Source: Paraburkholderia oxyphila NBRC 105797 (GTDB lineage: Bacteria; Pseudomonadota; Gammaproteobacteria; Burkholderiales; Burkholderiaceae). From it: a stretch of DNA of 58,361 nucleotides. The stretch is from NCBI RefSeq assembly GCF_000685075.1, contig NZ_BAYD01000063.1, forward strand, positions 1 through 58,361, written 5' to 3'. The position numbers and the translations under genes are program-made. Position 1 is the first letter of the stretch, and each line of letters starts with the position of its first letter. Of this stretch, positions 35,474 through 44,482 are shown in pieces. Below the pieces are notes generated by a model. That model saw only the letters and a program-made list of their open reading frames with translations. It ran no database searches and was not told where the DNA came from.

Positions 35474-35607
35474 ATCAGACTGACCTCTGCGCGTCACCAT
35501 GCGCCAAGGCGCCCAGAGCCACGACGCAGCGGCCAGGCGCCATCCGGGCTTACTGTTTGGCCTGTGAGGTTCCGGCGCCCCGACCGGACCCGCAGCAGGA
35601 GGAGACA

Positions 35608-37578
35608 ATGCGCGACGATTCCGATCGCGGCGATACAGGACCGGCTTCCCAGGAAGCGGGCTGGCTTACGCCCTCGATCCAGAGATCCCATGAACGCTCG
35701 GAAACCTACGGGCTGAGCATTTCGATGCACCCGGACTACGACGTCCTTTCTACGGCCGATCTGGCATTGAAGCGCGAGCAGAGCCGCATCCTGTGTGTGC
35801 ACGCGGCGCCCGTCATGGAGACGCTTCGCGAGCAGATCGCCAATACGCAAAGCATGATCGTGCTGACCGACGCCGAGGGCCTCATCCTGCATTCGATCGG
35901 CGATGACGACTTTCTCATGCGCGCTGAGAAAGTCGCGCTACGCCCGGGCGCCAACTGGGCCGAAACGCGTCAGGGCACCAATGCGATCGGCACCGCCATT
36001 GCGGAGTGCCGTCCCACCGTCGTTCACGGCGATCAGCACTATCTCGCCGCGAACCGGTTCCTCACGTGCTCCAGCGTGCCGATATTCGACCCGTACGGCG
36101 AGTTGAGCGGCGTACTCGACGTAACGGGCGATCATCACAGCTACCACCAGCACACCATGGCGCTCGCGAAAATGTCTGTTCAGCTCATCGAAAACCATCT
36201 CTTTGCGACGACTTTCCGAACCACCTTGCAAATCTCCTTCCATGAACGCCCGGAGTTTCTCGGCACCTTGATGGAAGGCATTGCGGCGTTTACTTCGGAC
36301 GGACGCTTCCTGTCGGCAAACCGCAGTGCGCAATTCCAGCTCGGCCTCACGCTCGCTGGCTTGCGCGCGCATACGCTGTCGTCGCTATTCGGACTCTCCA
36401 GCTCTGAATTGATCGACCAATCACGCGATAGCCAGGGGCGGCATCTCTCGCTCACGCTGCGAAACGGGCAGCGCGTACGCGCCAACGTCGAGTTCAGGCA
36501 ACCCGCACCGACGCACGCCGATGGTTGCGTGGCCGAACCGAGGACGACATCGGGAATCCTGCGGCCAGTGGGCGAAATGCACGAGGTGCGGTCGCGCCTC
36601 AGTCACCTCGAGACGGGGGACCCGCAAGTCTCGGCTGTCATCGCCAAAGTCCGCAAAATCATCGGCAAGGACATCCCGCTTCTTGTGACCGGAGAAACCG
36701 GCACCGGCAAGGAGCTGCTCGCCCAGGCCATACACAACGACTCGCCCCGCCACGCCGCGCCGTTCGTCGCGGTCAACTGCGCGTCGATACCGGAGAGCCT
36801 CATCGAGTCCGAGTTGTTCGGCTATGAAGAGGGCGCATTTACCGGCGCAAAACGCAAGGGCGCCCTTGGGCGGATTTTGCAAGCCAATGGCGGCACGCTC
36901 TTTCTCGATGAGATCGGCGACATGCCCTACCCGCTCCAGGTGCGTCTGCTGCGCGTGCTGCAAGAAAGGGTCGTGGATCCCCTGGGATCGGCGAAGTCGA
37001 TCCCGGTGGACATCGCAATCATTTGCGCCACTCACCGGGACCTGCGCGAAATGATCTCCCTCGGGCGCTTCCGTGAGGACCTTTACTACCGCCTCAACGG
37101 ATTGGTCGTGAAACTGCCGCCGCTGCGCGACAGAACGGACCTCCCACATGTCATCGAAAGCATGCTGAGAGAAGAGTCGCTCAACCGCCCGAGCGGCCCC
37201 CCGCTGAGCGTCTCGGAGGAAGTCATGGCGCTCTTCGAGCGATGCCGTTGGCCTGGCAACTTTCGTCAGCTCGGCAACCTCATGCGCACCGCTGCGGCGA
37301 TGGTCGATGAAGACGGAGAAATTCGGATCGAGCATTTACCGGACGATTTTCTGGAGGACGTTCAGGCCACGGTGGCAGCGACAGCCGCCAGCTCCGGTCT
37401 GACGCCACCATCCAGCGCACGCCTTCAGGACGTTGCCGCACACGCGATCACGGCCGCCGTGGCCCAGCACGGCGGCAATGTGTCTGCCGCGGCGCGAGCG
37501 CTGGGTGTCTCCCGTAACACGATCTATCGAAAGAGGCTGTCGTCGCCGGATGCCGGAAACGACGATGGCAATGCGTGA
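35608..37578 (+). CDS. sigma54-dependent activator (AcoR type): GAF, AAA+, Fis HTH
   Basis: 656 residues. An N-terminal GAF-like sensory region (about 60-220) precedes the AAA+ domain with Walker A GETGTGKELLAQAIH, the sigma54-contacting GAFTGA and Walker B GGTLFLDEIGD. A Fis-type helix-turn-helix (VSAAARALGVSRNTIYRK) ends the protein. Related activators respond to acetoin, glycerol or alcohols through the GAF region. ATG 35608 follows GGAGGAG. It sits between two sigma54 promoters, and five dyads in the neighbourhood are the likely binding sites. Confidence 0.92.
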   Translation: MRDDSDRGDTGPASQEAGWLTPSIQRSHERSETYGLSISMHPDYDVLSTADLALKREQSRILCVHAAPVMETLREQIANTQSMIVLTDAEGLILHSIGDDDFLMRAEKVALRPGANWAETRQGTNAIGTAIAECRPTVVHGDQHYLAANRFLTCSSVPIFDPYGELSGVLDVTGDHHSYHQHTMALAKMSVQLIENHLFATTFRTTLQISFHERPEFLGTLMEGIAAFTSDGRFLSANRSAQFQLGLTLAGLRAHTLSSLFGLSSSELIDQSRDSQGRHLSLTLRNGQRVRANVEFRQPAPTHADGCVAEPRTTSGILRPVGEMHEVRSRLSHLETGDPQVSAVIAKVRKIIGKDIPLLVTGETGTGKELLAQAIHNDSPRHAAPFVAVNCASIPESLIESELFGYEEGAFTGAKRKGALGRILQANGGTLFLDEIGDMPYPLQVRLLRVLQERVVDPLGSAKSIPVDIAIICATHRDLREMISLGRFREDLYYRLNGLVVKLPPLRDRTDLPHVIESMLREESLNRPSGPPLSVSEEVMALFERCRWPGNFRQLGNLMRTAAAMVDEDGEIRIEHLPDDFLEDVQATVAATAASSGLTPPSSARLQDVAAHAITAAVAQHGGNVSAAARALGVSRNTIYRKRLSSPDAGNDDGNA

Positions 37579-37591
37579 CGCGCGGTACATC

Positions 37592-37630
37592 TGTCCTGGT
37601 TTGCAACATCCGGTGCGCCAATATGCAACA
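37592..37630 (+). promoter_or_regulatory. two candidate activator sites upstream of pqqA
   Basis: TGTCCTGGTTTGCAACA (37592-37608) and TGCGCCAATATGCAACA (37614-37630), centre to centre 22 bp (two helical turns), 140-180 bp upstream of the sigma54 promoter. Both end in TGCAACA like the site at 35223. Confidence 0.62.
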
Positions 37631-37768
37631 GCCTGTGCGAATCCCATTGACCGCCTCACTAGTCGCGAAACAAGCCCGTGTGCGGCAACCCCTCTGTCGG
37701 CCAATGCCCTCAAGAAGCACCCGCGCTTGCTGAGCACGCCGAAATAGCCATGCGATTCGCCCAGTGCC

Positions 37769-37784
37769 CGGCATGGAGCTTGCG
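37769..37784 (+). promoter_or_regulatory. sigma54 promoter of the pqq operon
   Basis: CGGCATGGAGCTTGCG has GG and GC separated by exactly 10 bases and a perfect TTGC. The predicted start near 37795 is 55 bases before pqqA. With the activator gene ending at 37578 this explains co-regulation of cofactor synthesis. Confidence 0.7.
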
Positions 37785-37849
37785 TAATCGACACGGACCG
37801 CCTCTCAAACGCGGTTCCTCGACCAAACGCTTCATTCAAGGAGACGACC

Positions 37850-37924
37850 ATGCAGTGGACGACCCCCAGCTATACCGACCTTCGCTTCGGTTTCGAAATC
37901 ACGATGTACATCGCCAACCGCTAA
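37850..37924 (+). CDS. pqqA: PQQ precursor peptide PqqA
   Basis: A 24-residue peptide, MQWTTPSYTDLRFGFEITMY followed by IANR. Glu16 and Tyr20, the residues cross-linked to form PQQ, are in the conserved E-x3-Y arrangement. AAGGAG lies 7 bases before ATG 37850. It is too short for most gene callers and starts the pqq operon. Confidence 0.97.
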   Translation: MQWTTPSYTDLRFGFEITMYIANR

Positions 37925-37991
37925 CGCCATCCCGGGCCGCCGCTCGCGCGCCTCAATCACGGTGACATGCGGCGGCTCAAGGATCACAGAC

Positions 37992-38915
37992 ATGAAGATC
38001 CAGATTCTCGGCTCGGGTGCGGGCGGTGGACTGCCTCAATGGAACTGCAACTGCACGAACTGCACGAGCGCACGCCACGGTGCAGGCGAAGTCAGACCGC
38101 GCACGCAATCGTCGATTGCGGTGAGCGAAAATGGCATCGACTGGATTCTGATCAATGCATCCCCCGATCTACTCGCGCAGTTGCGGGCCCACCCCGAACT
38201 GCAACCGGCCCGCGCCATACGCGACAGTGGCATTGCGGCCGTCGTGTTGATCGATGCGCAAATCGATCACGTCACTGGCCTCCTGATGTTGCGCGAGCGC
38301 ACGACACCGTTGCCGCTCTACGCATGCCGCCCCGTATTCGACGATTTGTCGAGCGGCTTTCCGATCGTTCCGCTATTGAGCCACTATTGCGGCGTGGAGC
38401 GTAACGAGATCACGCTCAATGAGCCTTTTGCAATTCCGGCGGCCAAGGGCATTCGCTTCACGGCGATCGAGATCGACAGCAAAGCGCCCCCCTATTCGCC
38501 GCGCCGCGCTGCCTCGGCACCGGGTGACAACATCGGCCTGCTGATCGAAAACGTCGCGAGCGGCACTCGCGCGTTCTATGCGCCAGGGCTGACCTCGGCT
38601 TCGAGCGCCGTGCGCGAGGCCATGCAATCCGCGCAACTGGTGCTGGTCGACGGCACGTTCTGGCGCTCGACCGAGATGATCGACCTCGGCTTGTCCGACA
38701 AAGAGGCCGCCGACATGGGCCATCTCGCGCAATGCGGTCATGACGGCACGCCAGGCATGGTCCAATTGCTCGACACGCTGCCTCGCACCACCCGCAAGGT
38801 GCTCATTCACATCAACAACACGAATCCGATTCTCAATCACCATTCCGCCGAGCACGCCGTCATCCGCGCACGCGGCATTGAAGTCGCGCACGACGGAATG
38901 CATTTTCAGGTCTAG
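37992..38915 (+). CDS. pqqB: PQQ biosynthesis protein PqqB
   Basis: 307 residues of metallo-beta-lactamase fold: start MKIQILGSGAGGGLPQWNCN with the CNCTNC cysteine cluster, and DAQIDHVTGLLMLRE as the metal region. PqqB hydroxylates the tyrosine part of the cross-linked precursor, by recent family knowledge. AAGGA precedes ATG 37992. The gene follows pqqA after 67 bp. Confidence 0.95.
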   Translation: MKIQILGSGAGGGLPQWNCNCTNCTSARHGAGEVRPRTQSSIAVSENGIDWILINASPDLLAQLRAHPELQPARAIRDSGIAAVVLIDAQIDHVTGLLMLRERTTPLPLYACRPVFDDLSSGFPIVPLLSHYCGVERNEITLNEPFAIPAAKGIRFTAIEIDSKAPPYSPRRAASAPGDNIGLLIENVASGTRAFYAPGLTSASSAVREAMQSAQLVLVDGTFWRSTEMIDLGLSDKEAADMGHLAQCGHDGTPGMVQLLDTLPRTTRKVLIHINNTNPILNHHSAEHAVIRARGIEVAHDGMHFQV

Positions 38916-38917
38916 CC

Positions 38918-39637
38918 ATGAACGCACCGCTGCCCTCTGCGATTCCCGACTCGACGCCCTGGACTGCGGACGAGTTCGAAACGCATCTGCGCGCGCTCGG
39001 CTCGCGCTATCACATCCACCATCCGTTCAATCTGCGCATGAATTCGGGGCAGTGCTCCCCCCCACAGATTCGCGGGTGGGTCGCCAATCGTTTTTACTAC
39101 CAGATCAACATTCCGCTGAAAGACGCGGCCATTCTTTCGAACTGCCCGGACCGGGAAACCCGGCGAATCTGGATCGAGCGCATCCACGATCATGACGGTC
39201 ACGGCGCAGACGCCGGCGGCATCGAGGCATGGGCACGTCTTGCCGATGCGGTTGGAATCGAGCGTTGCGCGCTCTGGTCGCTCGAGCACGTATTGCCAGG
39301 CGTGCGCTTTGCCGTCGATGCGTACGTGAATTTCGCGCGGCGTGCGCCGTGGCAAGAAGGGGTTTGCTCTTCGCTCACGGAAATGTTCGCGCCGCAGATC
39401 CATCGCGAGCGGCTGGCCGGTTGGCCCTCGCTCTATCCGTGGATCGAGCCGCAAGGGCTGCAATACTTTCGCAGCCGTATTCCGCTTGCACAACGCGATG
39501 TCGAACATGGGCTCGCCGTGACGCTCGCTTACTTCACCACTCGCGAAGCGCAACAGCGCGCGCTCGCCATTCTCGGATTCAAGCTCGACATTTTGTGGTC
39601 GATGCTCGATGCCATCGACAAGGCGTATCCAATATGA
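38918..39637 (+). CDS. pqqC: PQQ synthase PqqC
   Basis: 239 residues, the standard PqqC length, with the typical segments YHIHHPFNLRMNSGQC and RIHDHDGHG. It is a cofactor-free oxidase that makes the last ring closure and eight-electron oxidation to PQQ. The gene starts 3 bases after pqqB and its stop overlaps the start of pqqD. Confidence 0.96.
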   Translation: MNAPLPSAIPDSTPWTADEFETHLRALGSRYHIHHPFNLRMNSGQCSPPQIRGWVANRFYYQINIPLKDAAILSNCPDRETRRIWIERIHDHDGHGADAGGIEAWARLADAVGIERCALWSLEHVLPGVRFAVDAYVNFARRAPWQEGVCSSLTEMFAPQIHRERLAGWPSLYPWIEPQGLQYFRSRIPLAQRDVEHGLAVTLAYFTTREAQQRALAILGFKLDILWSMLDAIDKAYPI

Positions 39638-39915
39638 ACATCGTCGAAGCCGAAAACCGCGCATGCCCCTGCCCTCGCTTGCGGAAGTTGTTCAGGCTCC
39701 AGTGGGAAGAGACGCAGCGTGCCTACGTGCTGCTGTATCCCGAAGGTCTGGTCAAACTCAATCCGAGTGCCGGCGAGATTCTCGCGCGATGCGACGGCAC
39801 GCGCGAACTCGACGAAATCATCACCGAACTGGAGGCGCTATTCAACGTCTCCGATCTTGCAGTCGACGTCTATCGCTTCATCGATCACGCGCGACAGCGC
39901 GGCTGGCTAGAATGA
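39634..39915 (+). CDS. pqqD: PqqA-binding chaperone PqqD
   Basis: 93 residues with the RRE-type winged-helix fold that delivers PqqA to PqqE: RLQWEETQRAYVLLYPEGLV, LNPSAGEILARCDG. Its ATG overlaps the pqqC stop (ATGA) and its stop overlaps the pqqE start, so translation is coupled. Confidence 0.95.
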   Translation: MNIVEAENRACPCPRLRKLFRLQWEETQRAYVLLYPEGLVKLNPSAGEILARCDGTRELDEIITELEALFNVSDLAVDVYRFIDHARQRGWLE

Positions 39916-41039
39916 TGCACGCCAACTCCCATCCCGCCTCCCCGCCCCTGTGGCTGCTCGCCGAGCTGACTTATCGGTGCCCGCTGCATTGCGCGTTTTG
40001 CTACAACCCGGTCGACTTTGCGCATCACGAAGCGGAACTCGACACCGATACCTGGTGCCGCGTGATCGGCGAAGCGCGAAAAATGGGGGCCGCGCAGATC
40101 GGATTTTCCGGCGGCGAACCGCTCTTGCGCGACGACCTCGAAACGCTGGTGGCATACGCGCGCGGGCTCGGGTTCTATACGAATCTGATCACCTCCGGTA
40201 TCGGTTTGAACGAAGAGCGCATCGACGCGCTCAAGCGCGCGGGCCTCGACCATATTCAACTGTCGTTTCAGGATTCGACCCGCGAACTCAATGATTTCCT
40301 CACCAGTACACGCACCTTCGAGCGCAAGCAGCGCGTCGCGACCCTGATCAAGGCGTACGACTACCCGATGGTGCTCAACTGCGTGCTGCATCGCTTCAAT
40401 CTCCCGCACGTCGCGCAGATCATCGAGATGGCGCTCGACATGGGCGCCGAATACCTCGAACTTGCAAACACCCAATATTACGGCTGGGCGATGCTAAATC
40501 GTGAGCAACTGATGCCGACAGCCGAGCAGCTTCGCGAGGCCGAAGCGGTCGTCAATCGCTATCGCGAGCGCATTGGCGAGCGCTGCCGGATTCTGTACGT
40601 CGTGCCCGACTACTTCGAGACGCGGCCGAAAGCCTGCATGAACGGATGGGGCTCGGTGTTCCTCGCGGTCGCGCCGGATGGAACCGCCTTACCCTGCCAC
40701 GCCGCACGATTTCTGCCGGGACTCGATTTTCCCAATGTGCGCGACACTTCCCTCGCGGACATCTGGTATCACAGCTCGGGTTTCAATGCTTATCGAGGCG
40801 ACGCCTGGATGCGCGAACCCTGCCGCAACTGCGACGAGCGAGAGGCCGATCATGGCGGGTGCCGATGCCAGGCCTACATGCTGACCGGCGACGCAGCGGC
40901 GGCCGATCCCGTTTGTTCGAAGTCCAATCATCACGCTGCGATCGAACACGCGGTCAGATTTGCGCGGATTCCGACATGCGAAGGCGATGAACGACTGCTG
41001 GTCTTTCGAAGCCGCGAAAACTCCAGGCGCTTCGGGTAG
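39912..41039 (+). CDS. pqqE: radical SAM enzyme PqqE
   Basis: 375 residues. The radical SAM cluster motif CPLHCAFC lies near residue 24, GFSGGEPLLRDDLE follows, and the SPASM region has the auxiliary-cluster cysteines (KACMNGWGS, CHAARF, CRNCDEREADHGGCRCQ, CSKSNHH). It joins Glu and Tyr of PqqA. The start is the first of two adjacent ATGs overlapping the pqqD stop. No pqqF protease gene follows, so maturation must rely on a protease elsewhere. Confidence 0.95.
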   Translation: MMHANSHPASPPLWLLAELTYRCPLHCAFCYNPVDFAHHEAELDTDTWCRVIGEARKMGAAQIGFSGGEPLLRDDLETLVAYARGLGFYTNLITSGIGLNEERIDALKRAGLDHIQLSFQDSTRELNDFLTSTRTFERKQRVATLIKAYDYPMVLNCVLHRFNLPHVAQIIEMALDMGAEYLELANTQYYGWAMLNREQLMPTAEQLREAEAVVNRYRERIGERCRILYVVPDYFETRPKACMNGWGSVFLAVAPDGTALPCHAARFLPGLDFPNVRDTSLADIWYHSSGFNAYRGDAWMREPCRNCDEREADHGGCRCQAYMLTGDAAAADPVCSKSNHHAAIEHAVRFARIPTCEGDERLLVFRSRENSRRFG

Positions 41040-41205
41040 CGTTCGCCGGGGCCGGGGCACGGCCGACCCGGCGGCCCGCTAGCGCCTGCGCCGCCAGTTC
41101 GTCTTCGGAAAGATGCGCCGGCTCCGCGAACGACTCGCGAGCAAGCGCCAGCGCTGCGCATAAGCCAAGGGTATGGGCGAGAAAAATTCTGCGGGTCGAA
41201 CTCAT
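40954..41205 (-). pseudogene. possible remnant with export signal, overlapping pqqE
   Basis: An 83-codon frame starting MSSTRRIFLAHTLGLCAALA, which looks like a twin-arginine or Sec signal followed by a proper cleavage site (ESFAEPAH). After about residue 45 it degenerates into Arg/Ala-rich sequence antisense to the end of pqqE. The start resembles a periplasmic electron carrier such as a high-potential iron-sulfur protein, but no cysteines follow in any frame. Either a decayed 5' end or chance. Confidence 0.25.
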
Positions 41206-41238
41206 GAACTACGCTGCTGGGAAATGAATGAGCGGGCA

Positions 41239-41271
41239 CGCTGCGCGTCGCCGATCTGGCGACACGCAGCG
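41239..41271 (-). terminator. strong hairpin behind the dehydrogenase operon
   Basis: CGCTGCGCGTCGCC and GGCGACACGCAGCG pair over 14 bp with one mismatch around a 5-base loop, 36 bp beyond the stop of the fusion gene. There is no T tract; it could be a terminator or a 3' stabiliser. Confidence 0.55.
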
Positions 41272-41307
41272 CGATTCGCGTTTGCAACGTGAAACTGACG
41301 ACTGGAT

Positions 41308-42543
41308 TTATTGCTGCGCTTTGCCGTTGAGCGGCGTCGTGGACGACTTCGCGCTATCCGCGGTCAGCTTCGTCGTACCTGCGGTGTAGCCGTTCGAGTA
41401 CAGCAGGAACGCCATGATGTCGGCGTAGTCCTGATCCTTGAGCTTTCCGGGGCGGTCCGCCGGCATGTTGGTCGACATGTAGCCGAACACGCCGCCGATG
41501 GTCAGGTGCGCATGCGCCGCAGGAGCAAACGCCGGTCCGCTCAGCGCAGGAGCGTTGAGGCCCTTCAGATCCGCGCCATGGCACTTCGCGCACGCGCTTG
41601 AATAGAGGCTCTTGCCGTGCTTGACCTGAGCGCTGTCGAACGACGGACCGTCCCCGCCCACGCTCGCATCGACCTTGACGAATGCGCCTCGCGCGGCCAC
41701 CCCGGAGCCTGCAAGCTCGTTCGTCGACACCGCGGCGAGTCGAACCGGACCATCGCGGTAGCCGAATTCAGCGGTATCCGGACGCGCGGCCAACGCCGTT
41801 GCGGGCAGCGTCCAATGCTGCGTCAGGGCCGCCAGCCTGCCGTCGGCCTTCATCCTGGCCAGTGCCGAATCGATACGCTGTTGCAGCACGGCATCCTTCT
41901 GTTCAAACGCAAAAACCAGATGCCAGTCGGCATAGGGCGACGTGGTGCCCGAAATTGCGAAGCGCTCTTGCGGATGGGCCAACGTATAAGCGACGACGGC
42001 TGGATACCAGACGATCGCGCGCCGCGCATGACCCGCCGCGAGCGCGGCAATGGTCTGCTCCGGCGTGCTTTCCAGATCCAGCTTGACGTTGTGCTCCTGA
42101 ACCGCGATCAGATGGGCGGGGGTCGCATACGTCGCTGCGACGATGTCTTCGGCCGGGCGCAACGCGCTCCCGCCGCTCGCCGTGATGCTGACATACCCGG
42201 AGCGCAAATAGCCGGGAGAGAAACGCAGCTTGCTGCCGGACGCATCGGCAACCGATGAGCGCGGGAATCCTGCAATCACGTCGCAGCGCTTGCCGAGTGC
42301 ACGGTGGAGCTCCTTCACCGACACGCCGTCGTCGTCACTGCCGTCGAATGCGCCGCTCGTCACCGTAACCGCGATCCCGGCGGTACGGAACGCCTCCTGG
42401 GCGACCGCACGATCGAGCGTCGCGGAAGGACTGCCAGGAAAGGTGCAAACACGCACATCCGCGCTTGCGAAGCTGGGCGAAAGCGCCGCGCCGGCCATCA
42501 GCATACTGGCGACGGCGAATGAGTTGAGTCGAGGTTTCATCAT
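41308..42543 (-). CDS. solute-binding domain fused to cytochrome c (XoxJ/XoxG-like)
   Basis: 411 residues. A signal peptide (FAVASMLMAGAALSPSFASA) is followed by a family-3 solute-binding fold (about 30-265: RVCTFPGSPSATLDRAVAQE through RLAALTQHWTLP) and a C-terminal class I cytochrome c (about 305-400) with CAKCH and a ligand Met in STNMPADRPGK. In methanol dehydrogenase clusters the binding protein (MxaJ/XoxJ) and the cytochrome (MxaG/XoxG) are separate; here one polypeptide carries both. It lies 78 bp behind the dehydrogenase and is probably its electron acceptor and partner. Two adjacent ATGs (42543, 42540) are possible starts. Confidence 0.85.
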   Translation of the reverse strand: MMKPRLNSFAVASMLMAGAALSPSFASADVRVCTFPGSPSATLDRAVAQEAFRTAGIAVTVTSGAFDGSDDDGVSVKELHRALGKRCDVIAGFPRSSVADASGSKLRFSPGYLRSGYVSITASGGSALRPAEDIVAATYATPAHLIAVQEHNVKLDLESTPEQTIAALAAGHARRAIVWYPAVVAYTLAHPQERFAISGTTSPYADWHLVFAFEQKDAVLQQRIDSALARMKADGRLAALTQHWTLPATALAARPDTAEFGYRDGPVRLAAVSTNELAGSGVAARGAFVKVDASVGGDGPSFDSAQVKHGKSLYSSACAKCHGADLKGLNAPALSGPAFAPAAHAHLTIGGVFGYMSTNMPADRPGKLKDQDYADIMAFLLYSNGYTAGTTKLTADSAKSSTTPLNGKAQQ

Positions 42544-42621
42544 CGTGCATTCCGGTACGTGCAGGGGTATCACGGCGAAGGCGCAACCGAAGCGCGCATC
42601 GCCGTGCCTGTATCGAGAGAA

Positions 42622-44349
42622 TCAGCCGTGGCTGAGTGCGAACACGTAAAGCGTTCCCCCAAGCGGCACCTTCTCGGCCGCCTTCGCCATCGGGCCGCCC
42701 CAGATCGGGTTGGCGCCGCCATAGCCGGTCAGGATCGCTACGTACTCCGTGCCGTCGACTTCGAAGACGGAAGGCTGTGCGATGATGCCGCTCGCGAGCT
42801 TGGGGCTTTGCCACACGGTCTTGCCCGTGGCTTCATCGAACGCATACAGGTGCCCGTCGAGCGAACCACTGAAGGCAAGGCCACCCGCCGTCGTCGCGAC
42901 GCCCCCGTTCCACGGCAGCTTGCTCCAATGGCTCCAGACCTTCTTGCCCGTGTTGACGTCGATCGCCTGCAACTCGCCATAGCCCTTGCTGCCCGGCTCC
43001 GGCTTGATCTCGAAGCCTTCGCCGAGGTATGGCAGGCCTTCCATGAAGTTCACCGACTTGCCGGTCAGCGACATGCAGGCATGCAACGATGGAACGATCG
43101 CCAGATGCCTGTCGGGGTCGTACGAGAGCGTCCACCAGTTCTTGCCGCCGAGGAAGCTCGGGCAGGTCTCGATCGTCGTGCCGGCTTTCGGGTACTTCGT
43201 GGGGTCCTGAATCGGGGAGCCGTCGGCGTTGTAGCCGGTCACGGACTTCGCCGCCACGAACGGTCTCGCGTAGATCAGCTTGCCGGTGTTGCGGTCGATC
43301 GCGTGAAAAAAGCCGTTGCGGTCAGCGTGGATGATGGCGTCGTAATCCTTCCCTTCATAGGAGATTTTGGCCAGTACAGCGGCGTTCACGCCGTCGTAGT
43401 CCCAGGTGTCGTGCTTCGTGTACTGATAGTGCCACTTGAGATCGCCGTTCTTCGGGTCCAGTGCGAGCAGAGAGTCCGAGTAGAGATTGTCACCGGGGCG
43501 CAAGTCCGCAAGCCAGGGCCCCGGGTTGCCGGCTCCCCAGTACAGCGTCTTCGTTGCCACGTCGTAGGTTCCGGTCATCCACGCCGGCGCGCCGCCGTGC
43601 TCCTGCATGCCGTCTGGCCAGGTCTTGCCGTCCTTCTCAGAGGCATTCGGAATCGTGAAGCGCTTCCAGAGAATCGAACCGTCGTCCGCATTCAAGGCAG
43701 CAATGAATCCGCGCGCGCCATATTCGCCGCCGGAATTGCCGACGATGATCGCCCCGTCCAGCGCGAGCGGCGCCAGCGAGAACGCGTAACCAATGCCGGG
43801 ATCGAACATCTGCTTCTTCCACACGAGCGCGCCCGTCTGCGCATCGAGCGCCACGACCTCGCCGCTCAGCATCGCGATGTAGACGTTCTTGCCATAGAGC
43901 GCCACACCGCGGTTGACCACGTCACAACACGCGGTCTTGAACGATTCAGGACCCAGTTTCGGCTCGTATTTCCAGAGCTGCTTGCCCGTTACCGCGTCGA
44001 AGGCATAGACGTTGTCCTTTGGTGTGCTGACGAACAGATAGCGGCCGTTGATGATCGGCGTCGCTTCGAAGCCCTGCTTGAGTTCGGCGGGGAACTTGTA
44101 GCTCCACACTTCCTTGAGGTTCTTGACGTTCGAGACGTCGATTTGCTTGAGCGGCGAATGGGCCTGCCCGTTGTAAGTGCGGTAATACGTGAGCCAGCCG
44201 GGGTCGTTCTGCGCCGCGGTCAGTCGTTCGAAAGTCACTGGAGGGTATTCGCCGGCTGTCGCCGCCGATCCCAGCCCCATCGCCGCGACCGCCGCGACTG
44301 CCATCGCAAGCAGTGCGGGCTGTGCGGCCGAAGCCAAGCGTGCTTTCAT
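42622..44349 (-). CDS. exaA: PQQ-dependent alcohol dehydrogenase, predicted lanthanide type
   Basis: 575 residues. Signal peptide (ALLAMAVAAVAAMGLGSAATA), eight-bladed propeller with tryptophan-docking motifs (GALVWKKQ, GKKVWSHW), the vicinal disulfide ACCDVVNRG over PQQ, and the active-site segment HDTWDYDGVN. Here D317 is the catalytic Asp and D319, two residues later, is the extra metal ligand found in lanthanide-dependent XoxF/PedH enzymes and absent from calcium enzymes. It oxidises primary alcohols in the periplasm. GGAG precedes ATG 44349; a sigma54 promoter lies 134 bp upstream. The symbol follows the ethanol dehydrogenase family; pedH may be the better name. Confidence 0.92.
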   Translation of the reverse strand: MKARLASAAQPALLAMAVAAVAAMGLGSAATAGEYPPVTFERLTAAQNDPGWLTYYRTYNGQAHSPLKQIDVSNVKNLKEVWSYKFPAELKQGFEATPIINGRYLFVSTPKDNVYAFDAVTGKQLWKYEPKLGPESFKTACCDVVNRGVALYGKNVYIAMLSGEVVALDAQTGALVWKKQMFDPGIGYAFSLAPLALDGAIIVGNSGGEYGARGFIAALNADDGSILWKRFTIPNASEKDGKTWPDGMQEHGGAPAWMTGTYDVATKTLYWGAGNPGPWLADLRPGDNLYSDSLLALDPKNGDLKWHYQYTKHDTWDYDGVNAAVLAKISYEGKDYDAIIHADRNGFFHAIDRNTGKLIYARPFVAAKSVTGYNADGSPIQDPTKYPKAGTTIETCPSFLGGKNWWTLSYDPDRHLAIVPSLHACMSLTGKSVNFMEGLPYLGEGFEIKPEPGSKGYGELQAIDVNTGKKVWSHWSKLPWNGGVATTAGGLAFSGSLDGHLYAFDEATGKTVWQSPKLASGIIAQPSVFEVDGTEYVAILTGYGGANPIWGGPMAKAAEKVPLGGTLYVFALSHG

Positions 44350-44482
44350 CCTTGTCTCCTGTCGATCGGAATGGGCGCACTGGCACCTGCTCCGATCCGA
44401 TACAACGTTGTTGAGTGTCGACGCCATGCCATTCGGCCAGCGCCAGCATCGATTGAATGCAGTCGGGCTGCGCGGTCTCTAA

